Shown piece after piece: positions 1 through 7,127 of a stretch of DNA of 18,973 nucleotides. The position numbers were made by a program, and so were the translations under genes. Where the stretch lies: assembly GCA_964607865.1 (NCBI GenBank), contig CAZSLZ010000057.1:1-18973 (forward strand), given 5' to 3'. This DNA comes from CAZSLZ01 sp964607865. GTDB lineage: Bacteria > Vulcanimicrobiota > JAJTBE01 > CAZSLZ01. Every line of letters starts with the position of its first letter. The first letter of the stretch is position 1. The notes under the pieces were generated by a model. That model made no database searches. It was not told the origin of the DNA and saw nothing but the letters and a program-made list of their open reading frames with translations.

Positions 1-115
1 TTTTTTTCTGTCAAGGGGGTAAATAATAGAATTAAGAAAAATATAGATAACAGCCGATGAAACTATATGCGATAGATTTACTGTTAAAAACAGAAAATAT
101 TGCAGGAGTTATGAT

Positions 116-661
116 ATGTCGAAAATCAAAAGAATGCTAAAACCGGATTTATACCATTCAGCTTTCTGGAAGATTGATTTCTGTGATTTATCATCCATGG
201 GCATCAAGTATCTTATAATTGATGTGGACAATACCATATCAAATGCATATTCACCCATTATAAATGAGGAAGCGAAGGATGCCCTTAATGATTCAATGAA
301 GAAGGGGTTTATAAGGAATGCCTGTCTGGTTTCAAATATCATGTTCGGAAAAAAGAGGGTTCGCCGGGTAGCAGATATGGCAAAAGAATTGAATATTCCT
401 TTTGTTGCGGCGATGTATCTTTCTCTGAAGCCAAGAAGGCGGCCTTTTTTGGAAGGATTAAAGAAAATGAACGCTCTGGCGGAAGAAACCGCGGTTATTG
501 GAGATCAGATTTTAACAGACATATTGGGTGGAAATAAGTTAGGTTGTTATACAATTTTAATTAAACCCCTGGGTAAATCTCATTGGACAAATACCCTCAC
601 TTTCAGGGGATTAAGGGAAGAGATGTTTCGCCATACTTTAAAGATAAATCTTGACGATTAA
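116..661 (+). CDS. yqeG: YqeG family HAD-type phosphatase
   Basis: A 181-residue protein of the YqeG branch of HAD (IIIA) hydrolases, probably a cytosolic phosphatase whose substrate is unknown. HAD motif I is DVDNT at residues 36-40, with Asp36 as the likely nucleophile and Asp38 as acid/base. Motif II is Ser74 in VSN, motif III is Lys106 in LKPRRRP, and motif IV is GDQILTD at 130-136 with Asp131 and Asp136 for Mg2+. No signal peptide or membrane segment is seen, and the length is normal for the family. The start at 116 has AGGAG seven bases upstream; an ATG at 111 is in another frame. The lipid kinase gene begins 13 bases after the stop, so the two are probably co-transcribed. Family assignment is firm; the role is not known. 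Confidence 0.88.
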   Translation: MSKIKRMLKPDLYHSAFWKIDFCDLSSMGIKYLIIDVDNTISNAYSPIINEEAKDALNDSMKKGFIRNACLVSNIMFGKKRVRRVADMAKELNIPFVAAMYLSLKPRRRPFLEGLKKMNALAEETAVIGDQILTDILGGNKLGCYTILIKPLGKSHWTNTLTFRGLREEMFRHTLKINLDD

Positions 662-674
662 TTCTGGAGGAGTT

Positions 675-1577
675 ATGTTAGAAGATAAAAGAGTTTGTTT
701 GATTGTTAACCCGAAAGCTGGTTTTTCAAGAAGAAACATTGCCTGGCATCCCATTGAAGAAATAGTAGATTTTTTTGCCGATAAAAAAATAGCTACTACA
801 ATGAAAATAACTACGGCGGTGGGTGAAGGTGAAATGCTGGCAAAAGAAGCTGTGGAGGAAGGGTTCAAGTTTATCGTGGCTTGTGGCGGTGATGGGACCA
901 TCAATGAAGTGATAAACGGCCTTGCCGATTCCGACGCTGTAATGGGTGCAATTCCCATGGGCACAGAAAACATTTTGTGCAAGGCCATGGAAATTCCTCT
1001 CAATATAAAACCTGCCTGCCAGCATTTTCTGGATGCCGAGGTTCAGAAGATCGATTACGGAAAGGCTAACGAAAGAATTTTCATTGTTATGGCCGGAGTT
1101 GGCCTTGATGCCGATGTTATAAAAAATATGGATCCTGAAATGAAGAACATGTTGGGCACAGTAAGTTTTGTCTTAAAGGGGGTTTACAGCCTTATCGCAG
1201 GCCAGGATTATAAAGCCAAGGTAAAGATAGAATTACTGGACAAAGGGGAAACTCATGAGATGGACGCCTGGATGGTATTGGTGGGTAACCTTCCATATTA
1301 TGGGGGAAAAATAAAAGTTGCCTTGGAAGCGGAAATTGACGATGGCTTGCTGGACATAATCGCATTTCTGGATAAACCTGATTCATCGGTGGTAAACCAG
1401 CTCATAGAAGTATTTACTGAAAAGCATAATAAAGTTGAGGATGTAATGTATTTCAAGTCCTCTGATTTCAAAATAACCACAGACCACCCCGTTAACACCC
1501 AGATTGACGGTGAATATCTGGGAAAAACCCCCTTGCATTGTAAAGCAGTAAAGAGAGGCCTCAGAATTAAAATGTGA
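675..1577 (+). CDS. Diacylglycerol kinase family lipid kinase (DagK/YegS/BmrU type)
   Basis: A 300-residue soluble kinase of the DAGK catalytic family, which phosphorylates diacylglycerol or a related lipid with ATP at the membrane surface. Visible motifs are the N-terminal NPKAG (residues 12-16), the nucleotide loop GGDGTINEVINGL starting at residue 71, and PMGTENILC at 94-102, matching the family GTxN motif. The C-terminal half is the beta-rich lipid-binding domain, with GGKIKVALEAEIDDGLLD and a final IDGEYLGKTPL. A TTG at 651 would add eight residues and overlap yqeG. The ATG at 675 is preferred because GGAGG ends four bases before it. The exact substrate cannot be told from sequence. Confidence 0.87.
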   Translation: MLEDKRVCLIVNPKAGFSRRNIAWHPIEEIVDFFADKKIATTMKITTAVGEGEMLAKEAVEEGFKFIVACGGDGTINEVINGLADSDAVMGAIPMGTENILCKAMEIPLNIKPACQHFLDAEVQKIDYGKANERIFIVMAGVGLDADVIKNMDPEMKNMLGTVSFVLKGVYSLIAGQDYKAKVKIELLDKGETHEMDAWMVLVGNLPYYGGKIKVALEAEIDDGLLDIIAFLDKPDSSVVNQLIEVFTEKHNKVEDVMYFKSSDFKITTDHPVNTQIDGEYLGKTPLHCKAVKRGLRIKM

Positions 1578-1638
1578 TTTAGAGGTGTATTTTTATCTTT
1601 TAGAGAAAATAAGTACCAGTATATGCGGAGGTGAGTTC

Positions 1639-2415
1639 ATGGAGGATAATTTTTGCGCAAAACAAATTCCTGCCACTGTAAAGGGCGGCCAGATAAAGGA
1701 AGACGGAATGGAAATAAAGACCGCCAACGATTTTTTTAATATCAAATGGGATGATGTGGAGTTTATATCTATATACAAAGTTATGAAAGAGTGTCAATCC
1801 GTTAATCCTGCTCCCAGAAATAACAACCGGGGTTTCAGGGTTAACCGCGAAGCCATAGGTATGATAAGACAAGTCAGGGACAATGCAATGAGAGATATAG
1901 GCTCAAAGAGCAGTGCGGAAGAATCTTTTGTTTCATATTTAAAAATACGGGGATTGAGCAGGCCTTTTAAATTTGATACCATAGGAACAAATTTTCGCGA
2001 ATTACTGGGCCCTCATGCCGGTTACAGCGGCTTAATAAATTTTAATATGGCACTTAAAAAAATTATTTCCTTGGCAAAAAATGCCCGTTTAGATCCTTCA
2101 GCTTATTTATTTGAAACCCAGGGCCGAGGCCGGATTAAGATCGTGAGCAGTAATGAAGAGGCCTGGAATTCTTTGCGCCAGTTTATGAAAAAGTGCGAAA
2201 TGGAAGATTCAGAAAAACGAAAAGAAGAAGCAAAGGTTCCTGAAAAAACCGATTTGGAGAAAAAAGCTGAAATTCATGGCATAATTGAAGCTGATTTCGA
2301 TATTGACCAGCCTTTCTTAGAAACAAAACAGGCTGAAGAAAAACCTGCCGTCAGTTCCCAAATTACAGAAAAAGATGATGGAGATACTATAATAAAGTTT
2401 GATCTGGATTTTTAA
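1639..2415 (+). CDS. Hypothetical protein with charged C-terminal tail
   Basis: A 258-residue protein that I do not recognise. Residues 1-140 look like a compact alpha/beta domain: it opens with alternating short hydrophobic strands (KGGQIKEDGMEIKT, FFNIKWDDVEFISIYKV) and continues to FVSYLKIRGLSRPFKF near 97-112, a pattern that could fit a PH-like or GRAM-like fold; this is a guess. Residues 186-250 are highly charged and probably disordered, rich in Lys and Glu, and the protein ends in an acidic-hydrophobic IIKFDLDF. No signal peptide, membrane segment or catalytic motif is seen. The GTG at 1585 is rejected because ATG 1639 has a strong GGAGGTGA five bases upstream. It follows the lipid kinase by 61 bases on the same strand, which suggests a shared transcript. 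Confidence 0.75.
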   Translation: MEDNFCAKQIPATVKGGQIKEDGMEIKTANDFFNIKWDDVEFISIYKVMKECQSVNPAPRNNNRGFRVNREAIGMIRQVRDNAMRDIGSKSSAEESFVSYLKIRGLSRPFKFDTIGTNFRELLGPHAGYSGLINFNMALKKIISLAKNARLDPSAYLFETQGRGRIKIVSSNEEAWNSLRQFMKKCEMEDSEKRKEEAKVPEKTDLEKKAEIHGIIEADFDIDQPFLETKQAEEKPAVSSQITEKDDGDTIIKFDLDF

Positions 2416-2426
2416 GCTTGGTCATT

Positions 2427-3722
2427 TCATTCAGAGATTTTGTCCTGCCCTGCAGTTTTTTCATTTTTCTCAATTTTATAAGGTTGTTTATTCAAATCTT
2501 TTACCCCAGCTTTCGAGAAGGCTTCCCACCGAAACATCAAGTTTCCAATTACCGAATATAACGATTGAGGCATAAGGGGGCTGGAAAAAAGGTAAAAAGC
2601 TCTTTCAGGAATTGGTTTGTTTTTAACAAGGGCTTCCACGGCCATCTCCAGAGCTTTTACCATATTCTTTGCCGGCAGAAAACTCCCAATTTTCTTATCC
2701 TGCAGGGCTCCTCCGGCTCCCACCGTGAAACCGCCCGCCCACTGAAGATTGGTTTGCCGGGCAAACTGTTCCAGAATTCGAATTGCCGGGCCGTTCTGAT
2801 AATCCTCTGCAAAACCGCACTGGCTTATGGCAATGAATTTTCTTGCCTTTTCACTGTTCTTGAATTTTGAGTGAATCACCTCAAGAGCCTTGATTGCCCT
2901 GGAAGGGATTGAATCCACATATAGAGGCCCAACATAAAAAATAATATCGCTCTTTTCAAAATTTTCAACCAGGGAATTTTCATTTTCAGGTTTTTCCATA
3001 CTTGAAAGAAGATGGACTATTTCGGCGCCGGATTCGTATTTTTCAAATTCTTCCCTTATAAAACCGGCAATGTTTTGTGATGAGCTACCCTTCTTTTTCG
3101 GGCTTCCTACAAGAATTGTCACCTGTTTATTCTTAACCTGCATTTGCCGGGGTTCCATAATTACCCTGTAAATGAGATTTTCAATTATTTCTTCCAGGTT
3201 ATCCTGGTTTTCCGGGGTAACTACTCCGGCCTCAGCACTGGGGCTATGCATATTGATAGTATTTCTAATAAACATTGATTTAAAAACGTATTGTCCGGCC
3301 AGATAAATTTCAGGCTGCCAACCCAGGCAGATTACTCTGGGATATTTCTCATATCTTTTAACATGATGCATTTCATCATTTATCATTGTTAACAATGGCG
3401 AAACCATAGGAATGAAACGATCCAACGCTTTTTTCAACTGGAATGAATAGCCGCCGAACACCACGGGGGTCAGCCATATTGCCAGATCGCAATTGGCAAA
3501 TGATGAAAGAATGGGTTCCACATCGTCCTTAATCACACAGACACCGGGTTCCCTACCCAGCCAGCACTTGAAACACCCCGCGCAGGGCGCAATTTTTTTA
3601 TCTGACAGGCGAATACTTTCCACCTGAAAATTTTTCTGTTTTAACTTTTCTTCAAACAGACTCTGAGCTTTTTCCAGAACTGGTTGGTTTTCATACTGGC
3701 CATTGAGCAGTAAAGTTTTCAT
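2427..3722 (-). CDS. Tandem two-domain flavodoxin-fold NAD(P)H-dependent oxidoreductase
   Basis: A 431-residue cytosolic protein made of two flavodoxin-like (NADPH-dependent FMN reductase) domains. Domain 1 (about 1-195) carries the cysteine motif CAGCFKCWLGREPGVC with Cys47, Cys50, Cys53 and Cys62, spaced as in iron-sulfur flavoproteins, followed by DD and TPVVFGGYS. Its N-terminal phosphate loop, LNGQYENQPV, is poor for FMN binding. Domain 2 (about 198-385) begins TILVGSPKKKGSSSQN, a good FMN phosphate loop, and has VGPLYVDSIPSRAIKALE, but lacks the cysteine cluster. The halves may therefore divide cluster and flavin binding. The start is ATG with AGAGG seven bases upstream. It converges on the 258-residue gene with only 11 bases between. 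Substrate unknown. Confidence 0.82.
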   Translation of the reverse strand: MKTLLLNGQYENQPVLEKAQSLFEEKLKQKNFQVESIRLSDKKIAPCAGCFKCWLGREPGVCVIKDDVEPILSSFANCDLAIWLTPVVFGGYSFQLKKALDRFIPMVSPLLTMINDEMHHVKRYEKYPRVICLGWQPEIYLAGQYVFKSMFIRNTINMHSPSAEAGVVTPENQDNLEEIIENLIYRVIMEPRQMQVKNKQVTILVGSPKKKGSSSQNIAGFIREEFEKYESGAEIVHLLSSMEKPENENSLVENFEKSDIIFYVGPLYVDSIPSRAIKALEVIHSKFKNSEKARKFIAISQCGFAEDYQNGPAIRILEQFARQTNLQWAGGFTVGAGGALQDKKIGSFLPAKNMVKALEMAVEALVKNKPIPERAFYLFSSPLMPQSLYSVIGNLMFRWEAFSKAGVKDLNKQPYKIEKNEKTAGQDKISE

Positions 3723-4061
3723 TTGTTTGCCTCTGAAATTTAATAATTTTTTAATTTGCTTTATATTTGTAAAAACCTTTCACTATTTACCGATAAATAA
3801 TTCAGGCGGGTTTATAAGATTTTCAATGTTTCAACCATAAACGGTTTTTTCATACTGAAAAATGCTGAATTTTCTGGCAACAGCATCATTTGCCTGCCAT
3901 AAATAGGGATCCATATTAGAAGTGGTAACTATATGATATATTAAATAGAAATTCTGGTAAGTTTTTTTTAAGAAAAAATCATGTTTTAAATGAATTTTTG
4001 CCAAGCTGTGGAAACATTTATTACTGATTTATTCTAAATTTTTTAATTTGGGAGGAAGAAA
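3723..4061. other. AT-rich divergent intergenic region
   Basis: This gap lies between the divergently transcribed flavoprotein and lipase-like genes, so it should carry promoters for both. It is strongly AT-rich. I found no -35/-10 pair with good spacing that I would defend, and only weak short inverted repeats, such as TGCTG/CAGCA near 3863-3885. The only clear signal is GGAGG at 4051-4055, the ribosome binding site of the TTG-started hydrolase. No open frame or RNA gene was recognised. Confidence 0.5.
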
Positions 4062-5435
4062 TTGAAAAAAAGAATTTGGCTGATTGTCAGCCTGATGTTA
4101 TGCTGTCTGGTTTTCGCAGCATTAAGCTGCAGCAGTGGAAACAACGCCACCCCAGCAGTTTCTCAGGATTTTCGTGGTGAAATCCGTTCAGTTTCCCTTA
4201 TGCAGGAAGGGAATGTGGAAGATCTTTATCCATACCTTACGAGCCTTGACAATGATAGATCAGCGTCGTGGGACAGTATATGGGAAAAACTACGAAACTA
4301 TTTCAAATATTCCTGGCATCTTTACAAGGTAGTTTATTACACAACTGATGCTCATGGTAACAAAATTGAAGTTTCCGGAGCTCTGGCGGTGCCGGTGAGC
4401 ATTCATGGCCATCAGATTGAGGCTCCCATGCTTTCATTACAACATCCCACCCAGGTGGAACGCAAATATTCACCTTCTGCTCTGGATATCCTTGATCCCG
4501 AGTTAACCATACCTGCAGCTTTGGCTTTCTGCTCTACCGGTTATATCGTAGCAATTCCTGATTACCCCGGAATGGGAATAAACTATGATGTTCATCCTTA
4601 CTGCCAATATTCATTATCTTATTCTGTGGTGGATATGATAAGGGCAGTTGAGGATAGCAAATTTTACTGGGCTGACAATGCCAGAACTACTTTATGGAAT
4701 GACACACTGTTTTTAATGGGATATTCAGAAGGCGGTTACGCCACCATGGTTACCGCCAAGGAAATTCAGCTGAACCATTCCGATGAATTCACCATATCGG
4801 CAGTTGCCCCCCTGGATGGCCCCTATTCACTCTCGGAAACCATGAGAAACCTTATGGTCAATGCCGATGCCAGTTACTCGGCGCCATACTTCATGCCTTA
4901 CACCATTCAGGGTTATGAATCGGTTTATGGCGATGATTATCCCGAATTCAATTTTGACCGGGATGTAAAATCTGAAGTACCCGGCTATACTCCCCCCGAA
5001 GGTTCAACTTATGCCCTGGAATTGGAAAAACGGCTGGACGGAACATATTCCGGTGAAGAAATCAGCGATTTCATGAAACTGGCTACCCCTTACGAAGGGC
5101 CGAAAAGCATTCTTACCGATGTTTTTCTTCAGGAAATACAGCAGGCCTCGGGCCCGGTTTACAACATCCTGAAAGAAAATAATGCTTATAATGACTGGAC
5201 ACCGGAAATGCCTATGAAGCTATTCCATAATGCTCATGATGACCTGGTCCCGGTGGGCAATGCCGATGAAGCTATGGCAGCATTTGATGGTTTATCTAAC
5301 GTAACTCTGGAGAAATATGAAGCATACATTCCCGGCCTGGGCTCCATTCATGCTGGTTCTTTACCCATAGCTTACTACAAGGGTTTTCGATGGATCGATT
5401 CATATGCATACCCTGATAGAAAATTACCTGAATAA
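4062..5435 (+). CDS. Exported alpha/beta hydrolase lipoprotein (secretory-lipase-like)
   Basis: A 457-residue putative lipase or esterase, probably acting on the outer face of a membrane. The N-terminus is a signal peptide (KKR, then a hydrophobic stretch at 5-21) ending in a lipobox-like ALSC, with Cys23 as the likely lipidated residue and SSGNN after it. The alanine at -3 makes the lipobox slightly atypical. The nucleophile elbow is GYSEG with Ser222. The acid is Asp393 or Asp394 in NAHDDLVPVG, and the histidine is His430 in GLGSIHAG, the normal order for a catalytic triad. Overall layout resembles secretory lipases and large bacterial acyl hydrolases. The start is TTG with GGAGG six bases upstream; no ATG gives the full signal peptide. 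It is monocistronic, with a terminator just downstream. Substrate unknown. Confidence 0.8.
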   Translation: MKKRIWLIVSLMLCCLVFAALSCSSGNNATPAVSQDFRGEIRSVSLMQEGNVEDLYPYLTSLDNDRSASWDSIWEKLRNYFKYSWHLYKVVYYTTDAHGNKIEVSGALAVPVSIHGHQIEAPMLSLQHPTQVERKYSPSALDILDPELTIPAALAFCSTGYIVAIPDYPGMGINYDVHPYCQYSLSYSVVDMIRAVEDSKFYWADNARTTLWNDTLFLMGYSEGGYATMVTAKEIQLNHSDEFTISAVAPLDGPYSLSETMRNLMVNADASYSAPYFMPYTIQGYESVYGDDYPEFNFDRDVKSEVPGYTPPEGSTYALELEKRLDGTYSGEEISDFMKLATPYEGPKSILTDVFLQEIQQASGPVYNILKENNAYNDWTPEMPMKLFHNAHDDLVPVGNADEAMAAFDGLSNVTLEKYEAYIPGLGSIHAGSLPIAYYKGFRWIDSYAYPDRKLPE

Positions 5436-5452
5436 AAATATTTTTTATATTT

Positions 5453-5487
5453 AAGCCACCCTGTTCAAAAAGGGTGGCTTTTTTTTA
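5453..5487 (+). terminator. Rho-independent terminator of the hydrolase gene
   Basis: A perfect 10-bp stem, AAGCCACCCT (5453-5462) with AGGGTGGCTT (5471-5480), closes an 8-base loop and runs into a T tract to 5486. It begins 17 bases after the hydrolase stop. This is the clearest intrinsic terminator in the window. Confidence 0.9.
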
Positions 5488-5511
5488 TTAATAAAAGAGC
5501 ATCCCCAGGAT

Positions 5512-5691
5512 GTGTGGCGATCTCTCCCCATTTGGAATGGGGGAATCCCATTTAGAATGGGAAAACATGTTGTTCCCATTCTAGTTTTTTCAACCGGCAA
5601 AAATCCGGGCGCTCACAGACGCAAGGTAATTGGGTATGGAACTAACCTGATCTATATTGAGATTGCCACGCCTCTTCGAGGCTTGCAATAA
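5512..5691. repeat. Dispersed-repeat-like or MITE-like non-coding element
   Basis: Non-coding sequence bounded by two oppositely oriented copies of one motif: GTGTGGCGATCTC at 5512-5524 and GAGATTGCCACGC at 5659-5671. The second, reverse-complemented, matches the first at 11 of 13 positions. The right arm is part of a hairpin (5662-5689) with outer stem ATTGC/GCAAT and inner stem GCCTC/GAGGC. The GTGGCAATCTC type of motif resembles a short repeat family scattered between genes in many bacterial genomes; that comparison is from memory. No open frame lies inside. Whether it is mobile cannot be judged from one copy. Confidence 0.5.
5526..5583. repeat. Tandem small hairpins with an overlapping inverted repeat
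   Basis: Two similar hairpins lie side by side: CCCCATT-TGG-AATGGGG (5526-5542) and CCCATT-TAG-AATGGG (5547-5561). A third arm, TTCCCATTCTA (5573-5583), is the exact reverse complement of TAGAATGGGAA (5553-5563), with the palindrome AACATGTT (5564-5571) between them. The second hairpin and the 11-bp inverted repeat exclude one another, so two alternative folds are possible. This lies inside the larger repeat-like element. Confidence 0.6.
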
Positions 5692-5771
5692 CGCCGTTCC
5701 TATTGTTTGTGTTCGTTTTCGTCTTTCATAATTAATTGTTTTTCAGTAACAAAAAAAGATAATTACAGTTA

Positions 5772-7049
5772 TTATTTAATCACTTCGTATTTTTCTGCAA
5801 ATGTTTCCAAGGCTTCCTCGAACATACTCATGGGGGCATACAGAATTCCAGCTCCCACCTGTCCGATTCCCGGATCCTTATGAGCTATTCCGGTATTAAT
5901 TATGGGGGTAATTCCGTATTCCACCACGTCCAGCAGGTCCACTCCCAGGGGTGTACCCTGAAAATCCATAGGGGGCATCTGGTAATCGCGGTGGCGACCG
6001 TAACTGATTTCCGCCATTTCTTTGGTATATTTGACCGCATCTGCAGGAGTACCACCTACAAATTTCACAATCGCAGGCGCGCAGGCCATAGCAAAACCGC
6101 CAATTCCTGCAGTTTCCGAAATGGTAGAATCTCCCAGATCCGGATTGGCGTCCTTTTCATCATAACCGGAAAAATACAACCCTCTGGGGTTGCCTGCGGG
6201 TGCAGTAAACCATTGATCTCCCAGGCCCGCTATGCGGATGCCTATTTCGGTGCCATTTCTTGCCATGGCAGTCATAAGGGTGGAATATTCCTGGCCGTGA
6301 GCTGTATCGGTAATTGCCTTGCAGGCAGGCATGGAAAGGTTGAGGAAGAAATGATCATTGCCGTCGATAAACTCAAAAACTTCTTTTAATGTAGCTCTGT
6401 CCAGATCGGATTTCATCAGAAGGGGCGTAATCTTTCTCAAGAACAGGGAAGTACCAGCTACATTCCGGTTGTGGCATTCATCGCCCATCATTAAAGCCTG
6501 GGCGGTAAGGGATTTTAAATTAATACCTTCACTGCTTAAAGCCAGGGCTTTCTGCATGGCAGGAGCCAGGGTTTTTTCCATCCACTTTAATTTTTTAATC
6601 ACTTCAGGGCCATAGGCGCCAAAACGCAGAACTTTGCCCAATCCCTCGTTCATGGTGCAGTAAGCCATGTTTCCGTGAGTGGTATTTTTTACGCACCATA
6701 CATACATGGAGGCAGAAACCACACCTGCCATGGGCCCTACAGTATTGTGGTGATGGCAGGGATCAAACTCAATTTCACCGGAAGCTGCCAGCTTCTCAGC
6801 TTCTTCTATGGAATCGGCAAGGCCTTCATATACCAGCGCTCCCATAACTGCACCCCGGACAGGGCCGCACATATTCTCCCAGGTTACCGGTGGCCCGGCA
6901 TGGAGTATCAGTTTTCTGTGCATTCCGGGAATCACGTCAATTGCTCTCCGGGCATCCACCAATACGGGATTGGCATTAATCATCTTTTCCAGTGCCCGGT
7001 CATTGGCCTGTTTAACCTTCGTTTTTATATCAATAGCTGTAGCTGTCAT
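5772..7049 (-). CDS. DUF1116 family protein (YlbE/AllG-like)
   Basis: A 425-residue protein of the DUF1116 family, to which Escherichia coli YlbE (AllG) belongs. That protein is linked to allantoin breakdown and oxamate/carbamoyl chemistry together with FdrA and a DUF2877 protein. Family features are the N-terminal ANPVLVDARRAIDVIPGM, CGPVRGAVMGALVYEG, the histidine run HHHNTVGPMAGV from residue 99, GDECHNRNVAGT near 200, and the Gly-rich IGIRIAGLGDQWFTAPAG. Length is normal. It is probably a soluble metabolic enzyme or subunit. The start has AGGAGGAG just upstream. No FdrA, DUF2877 or carbamate kinase gene is in the window, so it may be an orphan here or act in a different pathway. The GH57 gene lies 78 bases upstream on the same strand. 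Confidence 0.82.
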   Translation of the reverse strand: MTATAIDIKTKVKQANDRALEKMINANPVLVDARRAIDVIPGMHRKLILHAGPPVTWENMCGPVRGAVMGALVYEGLADSIEEAEKLAASGEIEFDPCHHHNTVGPMAGVVSASMYVWCVKNTTHGNMAYCTMNEGLGKVLRFGAYGPEVIKKLKWMEKTLAPAMQKALALSSEGINLKSLTAQALMMGDECHNRNVAGTSLFLRKITPLLMKSDLDRATLKEVFEFIDGNDHFFLNLSMPACKAITDTAHGQEYSTLMTAMARNGTEIGIRIAGLGDQWFTAPAGNPRGLYFSGYDEKDANPDLGDSTISETAGIGGFAMACAPAIVKFVGGTPADAVKYTKEMAEISYGRHRDYQMPPMDFQGTPLGVDLLDVVEYGITPIINTGIAHKDPGIGQVGAGILYAPMSMFEEALETFAEKYEVIK

Positions 7050-7127
7050 TTCTCCTCCTGTATACTAAAATTACATTTCAACCTGAAACCTTATTTTTCA
7101 AAAAATTATTATTTATATAATTAATCC

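Noticed and set aside
81..93. CTGTT/AACAG mini-hairpin before yqeG as a regulatory structure
   Set aside because: The five-base stem is too short to support a claim.
651..674. TTG start extending the lipid kinase by eight codons into yqeG
   Set aside because: ATG 675 has GGAGG at proper distance and begins at the family's usual N-terminus.
1585..1638. GTG start of the 258-residue gene
   Set aside because: No ribosome binding site, whereas ATG 1639 follows GGAGGTGA.
5488..5771. CRISPR array from the repeated AATGGG motifs
   Set aside because: Only two or three short hairpin arms with no regular spacers or long identical repeats.
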